Assembly (NCBI GenBank): GCA_947175015.1
Contig: CAMWLE010000032.1
Location: 1 to 34,955, forward strand
Source: an uncultured bacterium
GTDB lineage: Bacteria; Bacillota; Clostridia; Lachnospirales; Lachnospiraceae
Direction of reading: 5' to 3'
DNA: 34,955 bases
Every line of letters starts with the position of its first letter. The first letter of the stretch is position 1. Under the pieces are notes generated by a model, which was not told the DNA's origin, ran no database searches, and saw only the letters and a program-made list of their open reading frames with translations. The position numbers were made by a program, and so were the translations under genes. This document shows positions 24,207-33,688 of the stretch, one piece after another.

Positions 24207-25825
24207 ATGCAGAGAAAAATGAAAGGCCTTTTGTTGGGAGTAAGTTTGCTTGCGGCGGTGCTTCTGACAGGTATTTATTGTTATCAAGTTTATATGGACT
24301 ATCAGGTTCCGATTCCCTATGTGGATAGAGTGATGACTGTTCCGGTAGTGGAAAACCTGGATTTCTTGCAGGGCAGGCAGCAACAGAATAGTGAGCAGAA
24401 TCCGGGGATTTATTTTGGCGGGGCGTTGCTTCCCTATACGTTTGACGGCACTCTGTATCTGTCACAGAATTTTGAGGTGGAACATTGGGAAGGAGAACTT
24501 ACAACCGGCTCCCGGGATACGTTTCTCTGTACACTTGCGGATGAGGCATGGGAGGATAAGGCGGGCAGTGTTCGGGACGGTCATCGTTTCACCCTGTGGC
24601 TGGTAGGAGAAGATTGGTATTACGAACTTTCGCTTGTGATCTGTGGTATGCCTGTTATGAGTTTGACTACTGGGCGGGCAGAAGAGCAGGAGAAGGGGGA
24701 TTACGAAACGGATCCGGATCACTTCTATTATGACCCGGATATCATATATTATGGTGAGATTCAGGTATTTAATCCTGGTGTGGGCGTGTCGCAATATGAG
24801 ATCCTGGAATGTGGTGTACGCTATTATCTCAGGGGAACGTCAAGTTCGGTTTATGAGAAAAAGGGTTATTCCATAGGTTTATTGGATGTCAAAGGGGAAA
24901 ATCTAAATGAGTCTCTTTTGGGGATGCGTTCTGACAATAGTTGGAAATTGAAAGCTATGGTGGCGGATGTAGAAAGAATTCGTGAGAAAACAGCTTGCCA
25001 GTTGTGGGAAGAATTTGCCGGGGCCAATAGGGAAGTCAATGAGGCAGGGCCGCGCATGGAGTATCTGGAACTGATTATAGGGGGCTTTATGGCTTGGTGG
25101 AGCCTGTGGATGCAAAGAAGCTGGGGCTGGATAAAAATGATGTCCTCTATAAATTTACCGATTGGATAGTGCCGGAGGATGCGGATATCCAATATGCCAT
25201 TGATCACCGATGGAGAATTATGTCTTTTATCCGCATTCGATATCCCGATGTTATTATGGATTATGAGAAGGCATGGTATCCCGGACGGGATTATTTGAAC
25301 ACCTTTTATCGTGGGGGCGGGGACGCAAGAGCAGCAGAGGATAAGGTATATTTGTCCAATGCGGCTGACATGCTGTTGTTTACTATGGCAGTCAGCGGCA
25401 GTGACAATTTCTTTAAGAATATGTATTATGCAGCGGATGTGAGTGAAAACGGCGATTATACCATGCGCCAGATTCCCTGGGATTTGGATTTGACTTTTGG
25501 CCGAATTTATGGTGAGAAGGTGTTTGAAGATGACGAAACGATGGTTTATGAAGAGGCGGCAGTTCCCTTCTTAAGGGATACCAGACCGGAGCTGGTCAGA
25601 CCATACTTACAGGAGCGTTGGGAACAGTACAGGAAGACTTTTTTGGGTACGGATCATATTTTGCATATTCTGGAGGAAAATCGGGACTATCTGCTCAACT
25701 CCGGTGTAGTGGAACGGGAGAATACAAGGTGGCCGGAATATTCCATGTCGATTGATATCAGCAGAATTGTGGATTATCAGATAAGGCGGATGGAATGGCT
25801 GGATTCTTATTTTGCAGGGTATTGA
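24207..25825 (+). pseudogene. CotH-like kinase gene, frameshifted
   Basis: The gene encodes an N-terminal membrane helix (GLLLGVSLLAAVLLTGIYCY) and then a CotH protein-kinase-like domain. The first part runs in one frame to 25169 and the second from about 25094 to 25825. CotH motifs are present on both sides of the break: KLKAMVADVERIREKTACQLWEE before, GLYGLVEPVDAKKLGL and MRQIPWDLDLTFGRI after. CotH proteins phosphorylate spore-coat or surface proteins. The break is near 25074-25090, where the family normally has 'NGEYRGLYGLVEP', and four residues of it are missing. A 13-bp deletion between short TATAG repeats would explain both the loss and the frame. The start at 24207 has GGGAG eight bases upstream. 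Confidence 0.85.
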
Positions 25826-25975
25826 GCATAGGACGCTCCCATTGCCTGTCACTTCAGATACGGTATAAACAAAAAAGCAGCGGCTGCTATCCGGATTGGC
25901 AAGGATACCATTTTGGAGAAAGTGGTGATAATCTTGTCTGGCAAGGTTATCACCAATGAGACTGATGAAGTAATG

Positions 25976-27652
25976 CTATTCTTGTATGGAACCATCAACA
26001 ATTGCAATGACCCTGTCTGCATCAACAAGAAATTCAGAACTGTGCGATACGGCAATAATCGTAAGCCCCTGTTCCTGATTGAGCTTCCGAACCAGTGCTC
26101 TCAGACCATTGGTGTTCGCGGGGTCAAGGTTCGATGTGACTTCGTCAAGCAACAGAATTTTACTCTCTCGCAATAATCCCAGAGCAAGGCAAAGCCTTTG
26201 TTTCTCTCCGCCGGAGAGCTGCAGGCCATCTTCGCCGATATTAGTATGAAGTCCATCGGGCAGTTGTTTGATGAGCGGCAACAGTCCTACCTGTTCAAGT
26301 ACGGAATTGATTTCGGAATCGGAGGCGTCAGCTTTTACCAGCCGAAGGTTATCAATGATTGTACCGGGAAAAAGGAAGGCTTCCTGAGAGATTTTTGTTA
26401 TCTGTCTGCGGATTGCCTGTGGATCCAGATTTCGGATCGGCTGTCCGTACAAGTAGACCTCGCCGCATTCATACTCGTACAGTCTGACGATAAGGTCAAG
26501 AATCGTTGACTTTCCTATGCCGCTTTTACCGACAATTCCAATCCATTCGCCCTGTGCTACAGAGAAAGATATGTTGCGGAGCACCATACCTCGTTTTCCG
26601 GGATATGCAAACGACACATTTTCAAATCTTATCGCTTCATTCGTTCCTGCGGCGACAATCTCCGCGGCGGCATTTGGCTGACGCTCATCTTTCATGGTGA
26701 TGAGTTCAAAGAGTTTGTCGAATTCCGCGTTTTGCTGGTGGAAATCATAGTTCGATGCCGCAGCGGTTCTGACTGTTTTAAACACCATTGGCAAAAGGTT
26801 CAGGACGAGAAGCAGGGTGCCTAACGTCATAGCGTTGTTGATAATCAGGATTGCGCCGACGGCGAAGATAATCCCTTCAAAAACGTTGTCCACGAACCCG
26901 CCGATCCATGAGCCGTTTAAATTATCGAGCATTGCCACTCTGCTCCAGGTTTGCACTGTCGAACGAATCATGCTTCTCAGTGTGGAAATCCTTTCGTTTT
27001 CGAGAACCATCGTCTTGACAAATTTTATGCCGCGGAAGGTATCGGTAATGGTTTGATTGACAACGGCATTTTTTTCCACGATTTCATGGACGTATTCCTC
27101 CATTTTTTTTGCAAATGTCTTGCTGGGAAGAATAATGGCAGGAATGTAGATCAGTGCAGTCAATGCCGCCAGTGGACTTGACGCTGCAAGCAGTGCCAGT
27201 GCAGCCGCTCCGCCTAAAATACCCGCTATGGTCTGCGGAATATCGAACAGCCAGAAGGTGACATATTTCATCGCCTCTGACTTGCAGTAGGCAGCCAATT
27301 CACCGGAATTCTGCTGTTCAAAGTAGGTCATGGGCTGGCAGATAAGGGACTTGAATCCCATAATGGTAAGTTCACCGCCAAATCTTCTGCCGACAACATT
27401 GAGTATATAATAATACAGTGTCTTTCCCAAGATTGCTATGGTGGGAACGCCGACAAACAAAGCGATGCTGATGGCGGTCATCCTGATATTGCAGGCGGGA
27501 ATGTATTTGTCGATAATTTCTGCCATGATAAATGGAGGAAACAGTTCCAATAATTGCAATGCCAGAGCCGCAAAAAATGAAACGGCTGCATGCAAACGGA
27601 AATGCGGCATTTCTTGGACGATAATACGTCGTACTTTTTTCTCATTTTCCAT
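25976..27652 (-). CDS. ABC exporter, fused permease and ATPase
   Basis: This is a 558-residue half-transporter. An N-terminal six-helix membrane domain (about 20-300) is followed by an ATP-binding domain (about 325-555). Walker A is GIVGKSGIGKST, the Q-loop is SQEAFLFPGT, the signature is LSGGEKQRLCLA, Walker B is KILLLDEVTSNLD and the switch histidine is in VSHSSE. It would form a homodimer, or pair with another half, exporting a lipid, peptide or drug. The ATG at 27652 has AGGGAGGG six bases upstream, so the longer frame to 27688 is not used. It begins 11 bases after the stop of the XRE regulator, so they form one operon. Confidence 0.92.
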   Translation of the reverse strand: MENEKKVRRIIVQEMPHFRLHAAVSFFAALALQLLELFPPFIMAEIIDKYIPACNIRMTAISIALFVGVPTIAILGKTLYYYILNVVGRRFGGELTIMGFKSLICQPMTYFEQQNSGELAAYCKSEAMKYVTFWLFDIPQTIAGILGGAAALALLAASSPLAALTALIYIPAIILPSKTFAKKMEEYVHEIVEKNAVVNQTITDTFRGIKFVKTMVLENERISTLRSMIRSTVQTWSRVAMLDNLNGSWIGGFVDNVFEGIIFAVGAILIINNAMTLGTLLLVLNLLPMVFKTVRTAAASNYDFHQQNAEFDKLFELITMKDERQPNAAAEIVAAGTNEAIRFENVSFAYPGKRGMVLRNISFSVAQGEWIGIVGKSGIGKSTILDLIVRLYEYECGEVYLYGQPIRNLDPQAIRRQITKISQEAFLFPGTIIDNLRLVKADASDSEINSVLEQVGLLPLIKQLPDGLHTNIGEDGLQLSGGEKQRLCLALGLLRESKILLLDEVTSNLDPANTNGLRALVRKLNQEQGLTIIAVSHSSEFLVDADRVIAIVDGSIQE

Positions 27653-27663
27653 AGAGCCCTCCC

Positions 27664-28191
27664 TTATTTGATACCATACCGATTGCAATATTCTAATACA
27701 ATATTGCGGAAATGCTCGTATTTAAAACCCCTTTTTACATCTGCAGGATCAATATAGGAGCCGGCTTTTAGATTTTGAATGATTGCTTCTGCCACAAAAC
27801 ACTCGAAAATATAATCGTTGGTGAAACTTTCTTCTATATCCGTTTCCATGCCCTCATTAATCCCATGAATTGCGAGACGGTAAAGTGTATTTTGTTTTCC
27901 GAGAAGCTCTCCCATTTGTGCAAGGCATTTTATGCCTGCTGCCATGTCAGAAAACGTTATCTTGCCTTTATAGGTCAGCGCTTTTTCGCCCCCGCTGAGT
28001 ATGAAATCTATTGTGGTTCCCAAAACATTTGCCAGTTCCGGCAGTATCGCCGTATCCGGCAGAGCTTCTCCACGTTCCCATTTGCTCACAGATTGAAAGG
28101 TTACACCTAAACGTTCACCTAAATCACTCTGTGTCAATCCTTTGTTTTTTCGCAATATAGCAATTTGATTTCCCACATTTTCCTTATTCAT
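27664..28191 (-). CDS. XRE-family regulator with a C-terminal helical domain
   Basis: This is a 175-residue DNA-binding protein. The HTH spans about residues 5-65 (IAILRKNKGLTQSDLGERLGVTFQSVSKWERGEALPDTAILPELANVLGTTIDFIL). The C-terminal helical domain of about 100 residues (DMAAGIKCLAQMGELLGKQNTLYRLAIHGINEGM) is typical of a common Firmicute subgroup. GAAAGG seven bases upstream supports the ATG at 28191 over 28209. It is cotranscribed with the ABC exporter and probably controls it. A palindrome in the upstream region (28276-28301) is the likely operator. Confidence 0.88.
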   Translation of the reverse strand: MNKENVGNQIAILRKNKGLTQSDLGERLGVTFQSVSKWERGEALPDTAILPELANVLGTTIDFILSGGEKALTYKGKITFSDMAAGIKCLAQMGELLGKQNTLYRLAIHGINEGMETDIEESFTNDYIFECFVAEAIIQNLKAGSYIDPADVKRGFKYEHFRNIVLEYCNRYGIK

Positions 28192-28275
28192 TTTGATGCC
28201 TTTCTGCATTTATTGTTTGAAGTACTTCGTTTTCTATCTTAGAACAATTTGCTGAATAAGACAATAACGCATTAA

Positions 28276-28301
28276 TTGAATATTTGGATTCCAATATTCA
28301 A
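28276..28301. promoter_or_regulatory. Palindrome, candidate operator for the XRE/ABC exporter operon
   Basis: TTGAATATT (28276-28284) and AATATTCAA (28293-28301) form a perfect 9-bp inverted repeat around eight bases, 85 bp upstream of the XRE start. A partial third copy (GAATATGG) follows at about 28319. Binding is inferred from position. Confidence 0.5.
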
Positions 28302-28385
28302 CCTATGTGCGAACACTTAGAATATGGATCCCCTATATAGATTTTGTATACTTCTCATGGACTATTCCAAAGAGTTGAGCCAAAT

Positions 28386-28420
28386 GCAGTCACTGAACTG
28401 TCATTTTCATATGCTATAAT
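28386..28420 (+). promoter_or_regulatory. Candidate regulated promoter of the ABC/FtsX operon
   Basis: TATAAT at 28415-28420 has no good -35 box. Instead there are two direct repeats, GCAGTCA (28386-28392) and ACTGTCA (28397-28403), 11 bp apart and 11 bp from the -10 box. This is the layout expected for an OmpR-type activator, and the operon encodes one. Inferred. Confidence 0.4.
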
Positions 28421-28551
28421 AATAAACAGGTACATGGCAAAACATAGTGCCTGGAGGTACATTGTGGAACCAGAAGAGTCCGGTCGAGAAATGACGGGCG
28501 GATGTGGAACCGGAATAGGAAGGATTTGACAGTACAGGAAGGAGAGGAAAC

Positions 28552-29256
28552 GTGGAGATTTTGAAATGTGAAGGAGTGCGAAAAGTGTATGGTACCGGAA
28601 GCAGTCAGGTGGTTGCTCTGGATGGCATTAATCTGTCGGTAGAAAAAGGAGAATTTGTTGCCATGATAGGGGCTTCCGGTTCAGGAAAGTCCACATTACT
28701 GCATATTCTCGGCAGTGTGGATCAACCGTCGGAGGGTAAAGTCATCATTGAGGGAACGGATATTTCTACCATGAACCGAACAAGGGCGGCTATATTCCGG
28801 CGTAGGAAGGTGGGACTGGTCTACCAGTTTTATAATCTGATTCCCACACTTACCATACGAAAAAATATTCTTATGCCCCTTCTGCTGGACAAGAAGAAAC
28901 CGAACCAGGAATATTTTGAGCAGGTGGTGAAAACTTTGGGGATTGCAGATAAGTTGGATTCGCTTCCGAACCAGTTATCCGGAGGACAGCAGCAGCGGGC
29001 GGCCATTGCCCGGTCTCTGATATATCGTCCGGCACTTCTGTTGGCGGACGAACCCACGGGCAATTTGGATCAGAAGAATTCCAGGGAAATCATAGATATG
29101 CTGAAATTATCCAACCGTAATATGGAACAAACCATAGTGTTGATCACACATGACGAAAAAGTTGCCTTGGAAGCAGACCGTATCATAACCATAGAAGACG
29201 GGCGCATTATCAGCGATGAGAAGAAGGGAGGGAACGCCTTATCGAAGGAATGGTAA
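28552..29256 (+). CDS. ABC transporter ATP-binding protein (MacB/LolD type)
   Basis: This 234-residue ATPase has Walker [10 protein letters not shown], signature [15 protein letters not shown], Walker [13 protein letters not shown] and switch LITHDE. It is the type that pairs with FtsX-like permeases in MacB/Bce systems. Start is GTG with GGAGAGG upstream. The permease gene begins 10 bases after its stop. Confidence 0.92.
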   Translation: MEILKCEGVRKVYGTGSSQVVALDGINLSVEKGEFVAMIGASGSGKSTLLHILGSVDQPSEGKVIIEGTDISTMNRTRAAIFRRRKVGLVYQFYNLIPTLTIRKNILMPLLLDKKKPNQEYFEQVVKTLGIADKLDSLPNQLSGGQQQRAAIARSLIYRPALLLADEPTGNLDQKNSREIIDMLKLSNRNMEQTIVLITHDEKVALEADRIITIEDGRIISDEKKGGNALSKEW

Positions 29257-29266
29257 GGCTGACAAT

Positions 29267-31477
29267 ATGTGGAGAGATTATTCATCCGGTTATATCAAAA
29301 ATAACCGCACATCCAGTATTTCAATTATGGCTGCCGCTTTTATTTCCGCACTGCTGCTGTCGTTGTTATGCAGTTTGTTTTATAATTTATGGGTATATGA
29401 GATAGAGAGGCTGAAAGCAGAGGAGGGCGATTGGCAGGGCCGTATTGTGGGAGAAATCAACACGGAGACTCTGGATGTAATACGAAATTATGCCAATGTG
29501 GAACAGGCGGTTATAAATGAAGTGTTGTCTGATGAACAGGAGATAGTGGTAGATGTTTATTTGACAAATATGCGTAAAATCCTTCAGGATATGCCGCGGA
29601 TTGCCGCACTGGCAGGACTTCCGGCAGAGAATGTCACATACCATTATGCCCTTTTGAATATGTATCTGATCCGTGATGCAAATGATTCGGCGCTGCGCTG
29701 GATATTCCCGTTCTTTCTCATGATCACAGTCATTGCCTGTTTGTCACTGATTTTGGTCATCCACAACGCGTTTGCGGTGACAATGAACGCTAGAATTCAT
29801 CAATTTGGCATATTTTCCAGCATTGGAGCTACACCGGGGCAAATCCGAACCTGTCTCTTGCAGGAGGCTTTTGTATTATGTACGATACCGATTGCGGCAG
29901 GCAGTTTACTTGGTATCCTGATTAGTATGGGCATTATGGAGGGGATGAATGTAATACTGGCCGATGTGGAAGGACGGCTGGTGCTGCCTTTTGCATATCA
30001 CCCACTGATTCTGCTTTTATCTCTTTTGACTGCGTTTTTGACCATATGGATTTCCGCATGGATTCCCGCAAGGAAAATGAGCAGGCTGACACCTCTGGAA
30101 GCTATCAAAAATACTGGTGAATTTCAGTTGAAAAGAAAAAGGAATTCTCCTGTATTGTCACTGTTGTTCGGGATGGAGGGGGAGCTTGCCGGAAATGCAC
30201 TGAAAGCACAGAGGAAAGCCATGCGCACTACATTCTTTTCTCTTACATTATCTTTCCTTGCATTTTCTCTTATGATGTGTTGTTTCACAGTTATGATACT
30301 CAGTCAGAGGGAGACTTATTTTGAGAAGTATCAGGATGCCTGGGATGTGATGGCGACAGTAAAGAATACGGAAATTGACACTTTTGAGTATACGGAGGCG
30401 CTGCGGGGACTTCCTGGGGTGCAGAGCAGTGTGGTGTATCAAAGGGCGGCGGCGAAACGGATTGTGACACAGGAAGAAATCAGTGAAGAGATGCAGGCCA
30501 TAGGAGGGTTTGAAAATGCCCCATCAGGGTATGTATCTGCGGTTGACGGTGCATGGCTTGTGAATGCGCCGTTGGTGATTCTGGATGATGCCGGATTTTT
30601 GGAATATTGTGAGCAGATTGGGGTGGCGCCGCGGCTGGATGGAGCAATCATACGGAACCAGACCTGTGACGCCACAGATCCGAATTTTCGGGAACGGCGT
30701 AGGTTATCCTACCTGACAGAAGGCAGTCAGACGACGCTTCTCAGGCGGGCCGGACAGGAAGATATGACTTATGAAATTCCGGTGATTGCTTATACAAGGG
30801 AAGTTCCTGTTCTGCGGGAAGAGTATGGAACTTTGGATTTCTATGAACTGGTGCATTTTATTCCCCTGTCTGTCTGGAAAGAAATCAAAGAGTACATCGG
30901 CGGTCAGGAGGAGGAGATGTATGTCAGGATTCTGGCGGCAGACGGAGTGACGTTGGCAGAGCTGGATGCCATAGAAGAAGCGTTGTCTCAACTTTTGGGG
31001 GAAAGCTGTGAGGCAGAAGTAGAAAATCGCATCCAGGACAAGCTTAACAATGACAATATGTTAAACGGAATGATGGCGATCATCAGCGTATTCTGTGTGC
31101 TGCTTGCAGTCATAGGAATCAGCAATGTATTTTCCAATACACTTGGATTTGTGCACCAAAGGAAACGGGAATTTGCCCGATACATGTCTGTGGGTCTGAC
31201 TCCTGGGGGAATGAAAAAAATGTTCTGTGTGGAAGCACTTGTGATTGCAGGACGCCCGGTGTTGATTGTTCTGCCGATTACTGTGGCTGCAGTGGTGCTT
31301 TTCATTAAGGTGAGTTATATCAACCCTATGACCTTTATCCGTGAAGCGCCATTCCTGCCGATTCTGGCCTTTATACTGGCAATTTTAGGGTGTGTTGCGT
31401 TTGCTTATTATCTTGGCGGGAAAAAGATGCTCAAAGTCAGTTTGACGGATACTTTGCGGGATGATACTATGATGTAG
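29267..31477 (+). CDS. FtsX-family ABC transporter permease
   Basis: This is a 736-residue membrane protein. It has a first transmembrane helix near 20-45, an FtsX domain with three helices at about 150-290, further helices around 330-360, a large extracellular region (about 370-600), and a second FtsX domain of three helices at the C-terminus. The two FtsX copies are VIHNAFAVTMNARIHQFGIFSSIGATPGQI and VFSNTLGFVHQRKREFARYMSVGLTPGGM. The organisation resembles lantibiotic-resistance and mechanotransmission permeases more than the single-core MacB. The open frame starts at 29216, but that would overlap the ATPase gene by 41 bases; TAAGG before the ATG at 29267 supports that start. A two-component pair follows, suggesting transport-coupled sensing of a peptide. 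Confidence 0.9.
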   Translation: MWRDYSSGYIKNNRTSSISIMAAAFISALLLSLLCSLFYNLWVYEIERLKAEEGDWQGRIVGEINTETLDVIRNYANVEQAVINEVLSDEQEIVVDVYLTNMRKILQDMPRIAALAGLPAENVTYHYALLNMYLIRDANDSALRWIFPFFLMITVIACLSLILVIHNAFAVTMNARIHQFGIFSSIGATPGQIRTCLLQEAFVLCTIPIAAGSLLGILISMGIMEGMNVILADVEGRLVLPFAYHPLILLLSLLTAFLTIWISAWIPARKMSRLTPLEAIKNTGEFQLKRKRNSPVLSLLFGMEGELAGNALKAQRKAMRTTFFSLTLSFLAFSLMMCCFTVMILSQRETYFEKYQDAWDVMATVKNTEIDTFEYTEALRGLPGVQSSVVYQRAAAKRIVTQEEISEEMQAIGGFENAPSGYVSAVDGAWLVNAPLVILDDAGFLEYCEQIGVAPRLDGAIIRNQTCDATDPNFRERRRLSYLTEGSQTTLLRRAGQEDMTYEIPVIAYTREVPVLREEYGTLDFYELVHFIPLSVWKEIKEYIGGQEEEMYVRILAADGVTLAELDAIEEALSQLLGESCEAEVENRIQDKLNNDNMLNGMMAIISVFCVLLAVIGISNVFSNTLGFVHQRKREFARYMSVGLTPGGMKKMFCVEALVIAGRPVLIVLPITVAAVVLFIKVSYINPMTFIREAPFLPILAFILAILGCVAFAYYLGGKKMLKVSLTDTLRDDTMM

Positions 31478-31527
31478 GTCAGGAACGCTGAGCTGTAATG
31501 AAAAATGTGGGAAAGGGAGGCAATGGA

Positions 31528-32199
31528 ATGATTGATATATATTATGTTGAAGATGATGAAAACATATCCCAGGCGGTGAAAGGGTTTCTGGAACAGCATG
31601 GTTATCAGGTTGTTGTCTGTCCAACGATTGCCGAAGCAAAGCAGGCATTTCAAAATGCGTGTCCCACATTGGCATTGATTGACTGGAATATGCCGGACGG
31701 CAATGGAAATATGCTGTGCCAGTGGATACGTTCTCACTGGAAAGAATTGCCGGTTATTTTTCTTACTGTCCGCAGTGATTCCTGTGACATTGTTTCCGGA
31801 TTTCAAAATGGTGCAGATGATTACGTGGTAAAGCCCTTTGAGCTGGAGGTTTTACTCTCACGTATCCGGGCATTGCTGCGGAGAACAGGAGATGTATCAA
31901 AACAATATTTTTCCTGTGGTACGATATCTCTTGACCGGAAAAGGAGTCTCGTTCTCTGTGATTCGGAAGAAATCAGCTTAAGTCCGGCAGAATATCAGTT
32001 GCTTAATTATTTGCTGCAGAATAAGGGAAAAACAGTTACAAGAGCAGCATTGCTGGAAAAAGTCTGGGATAGTAATGGAAATTATGTTAATGATAATACG
32101 CTGACGGTGACGATGAAGCGCCTGCGGGAGAAGCTGCATCAGCCATCCTGTTTGAAGACAGTCAGGAGTATCGGTTATCGTATGGAGGATGTGGAGTGA
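31528..32199 (+). CDS. OmpR-family response regulator
   Basis: This 223-residue regulator has a receiver domain (1-115) with acidic pocket EDD, phospho-acceptor Asp52 (LIDWNMPDGNG), Thr80 and Lys102 (VVKPF). The winged-helix domain (about 130-222) contains LSPAEYQLLNYLLQNKGKTVTR and NTLTVTMKRLREKL. GGGAGG seven bases upstream supports ATG 31528. It overlaps the kinase gene by four bases. Confidence 0.93.
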   Translation: MIDIYYVEDDENISQAVKGFLEQHGYQVVVCPTIAEAKQAFQNACPTLALIDWNMPDGNGNMLCQWIRSHWKELPVIFLTVRSDSCDIVSGFQNGADDYVVKPFELEVLLSRIRALLRRTGDVSKQYFSCGTISLDRKRSLVLCDSEEISLSPAEYQLLNYLLQNKGKTVTRAALLEKVWDSNGNYVNDNTLTVTMKRLREKLHQPSCLKTVRSIGYRMEDVE

Positions 32200-33437
32200 G
32201 TGAGAGAAAAAATGTTGCAGTACTTGTAGGATTTGTGTTATCCATAAGTCTGTTTACTGCTTCTGTTACGGCCATGCTTGTGATGTATTATGATAACCAT
32301 ATGTATTTTATGATGTTAGGGAATATTTGCCAGGAAATCATAGCGAACAAGCCGGAAGCAGAGCAGGAGATTCTTGCGATACTACGAAATCGCAGAAATC
32401 AATCGCTCAGTGTATTAGAACAATATGAAAATGTTACAGAATTTAATTCTTGTGAACAATCTGCAAGTATCGCAGAAGATAATATTCTTCAGGCATACGG
32501 ATATAGACAGGGAGATTTCCTGTATTCAGGGGGAAGAGAGATTCTATTTCTGGCAGGTACTGGTTTCCTGGCAGGAGGTTTGTTATTTCTTATGACCCTT
32601 TTGCTATGGCGCAAAAGGGATATTGCGCGAATCCATGTTTTGACAGAGTATCTGGAAAAGGTAAATACTGGCAGTGTCGGAGTGCTCTTGCAATTTGGAG
32701 AAGATGAATTCTCCAAATTGCAGGATGAGATTTACAAGACAGTGACAGAACTGTATCAGGCCAGAGATGCAGCGCTTAAGGCGAAGAATCATTTTGCGGA
32801 GAATCTCTATAATATTGCACATCAGATGAAAACGCCGATGACTTCTATTTCCCTGGCGGCACAAATGATGTATGAAAAACCCTCTGTAAAGCATTTGGAA
32901 CAGATTCGGCAGCAGATTTCCCGGTTGTCACATTTGGAAGAGGCACTATTGTTGCTATCCCGTATTGATGCCGGAACATTAACCTTAGAGAGAAAGGACG
33001 TTGACGTTTATACGATTCTTATGCTTGCTGCCGATAATCTGCAGGAGCTGTTTTCGGCGGCAAAGGTTTCTATTCAGATACCGGAAGCCGAAGAAATGGT
33101 AATATATGCGGATCTGGACTGGACCATGGAAGCAATGATGAATCTTATGAAAAACTGTATGGAACACACACCATCGGGAGGAACAGTTTATTGCGACTAT
33201 GAGCAAAATCCTCTTTATACGCAGATTCGTATATGGGATACCGGAGCAGGATTTGCTAAAGAGGATATTCCACACCTTTTTGAACGTTTTTTCAGGGGGC
33301 GGCAGGCTGAAAAGGGCGGTATTGGTATTGGATTGGCGCTTTCTAAGGCAATTATTGAGAAACAGAACGGAACGATCAGTGCCAGGAACCTGGTTGAGGG
33401 CGGGGCCTGTTATGAAGTCCGTTTTTACATTCATTAA
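32196..33437 (+). CDS. Membrane sensor histidine kinase
   Basis: This is a 413-residue kinase. It has two transmembrane helices (about 7-31 and 115-138) around an extracellular loop of about 80 residues, a short linker, the dimerisation domain with phospho-acceptor His209 in AHQMKTPMTS, and the ATPase domain. The N box is NLMKNCMEHTP, G1 is DTGAGF and G2 is GIGIGLAL. The loop is longer than in Bce-type intramembrane kinases, so it may bind a ligand directly. Start is GTG, overlapping the regulator stop (GTGAG). Together with the preceding genes it forms a four-gene sensing and transport operon. Confidence 0.92.
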   Translation: MSERKNVAVLVGFVLSISLFTASVTAMLVMYYDNHMYFMMLGNICQEIIANKPEAEQEILAILRNRRNQSLSVLEQYENVTEFNSCEQSASIAEDNILQAYGYRQGDFLYSGGREILFLAGTGFLAGGLLFLMTLLLWRKRDIARIHVLTEYLEKVNTGSVGVLLQFGEDEFSKLQDEIYKTVTELYQARDAALKAKNHFAENLYNIAHQMKTPMTSISLAAQMMYEKPSVKHLEQIRQQISRLSHLEEALLLLSRIDAGTLTLERKDVDVYTILMLAADNLQELFSAAKVSIQIPEAEEMVIYADLDWTMEAMMNLMKNCMEHTPSGGTVYCDYEQNPLYTQIRIWDTGAGFAKEDIPHLFERFFRGRQAEKGGIGIGLALSKAIIEKQNGTISARNLVEGGACYEVRFYIH

Positions 33438-33494
33438 AACATAATAGTGAACGCTCGCCCTCATAAATATGCAGCGAAAGATGCAAGAATTTGG

Positions 33495-33523
33495 TTGAAA
33501 AATTTGCACCTGTGCTATATAAT
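33495..33523 (+). promoter_or_regulatory. Consensus promoter of a compact RNA unit
   Basis: TTGAAA (33495-33500), exactly 17 bp, then a perfect TATAAT (33518-33523). Transcription should start near 33530. There is no open frame with a good RBS before the terminator at 33587-33629. Confidence 0.75.
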
Positions 33524-33529
33524 ATATGT

Positions 33530-33629
33530 AACACGGAAGTTGGTGTGATAGTAGACACCTATCCGTCTACGGCGAAAGGAATGAATAAAAACAGCGCTTT
33601 ACTTTGTCATAGCAAAGGCGCTGTTTTTA
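33530..33629 (+). ncRNA. Candidate small RNA or riboregulatory leader of about 100 nt
   Basis: The region lies between a consensus promoter and a strong intrinsic terminator. It can form GGTGT/ACACC (33542-33546 with 33555-33559) and GTAGAC/GTCTAC (33551-33556 with 33565-33570). These share bases 33555-33556, so they exclude each other, as in a switch. It matches no riboswitch consensus that I can recall with confidence. The downstream gene at 33689 could be controlled by read-through (leader), or the element could be a free small RNA. An ATG at 33581 reads through the terminator (MNKNSALLCH...), but the real start of the next gene appears later. Confidence 0.5.
33587..33629 (+). terminator. 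Strong intrinsic terminator of the compact RNA unit
   Basis: AAAAACAGCGC (33587-33597) pairs perfectly with GCGCTGTTTTT (33618-33628). A further three A-T pairs beyond a single-base bulge extend the stem. The T-run is part of the stem. Confidence 0.85.
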
Positions 33630-33688
33630 TGGTTCACTTGGCAACGGTATCAGAAAGGCAGTGGTGCTATGAAGTGGAGGAAGGGAAA

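Noticed and set aside
25849..26055. Minus-strand frame ending IRIAAAAFLFIPYLK
   Set aside because: Its start overlaps the end of the ABC exporter in another frame, and the remainder is short with no recognised motif; the text is protein-like, so it could be a remnant, but I cannot support it.
28344..28529. Plus-strand frame of 61 codons before the ABC ATPase
   Set aside because: No ribosome site, and it spans the candidate promoter; more likely leader sequence.
33530..33570. Resemblance to a cobalamin riboswitch core (GGAAGTTGGTGTGA)
   Set aside because: The following conserved AATCC and CCCGCCACTGT-like parts are absent, so no riboswitch class is claimed.
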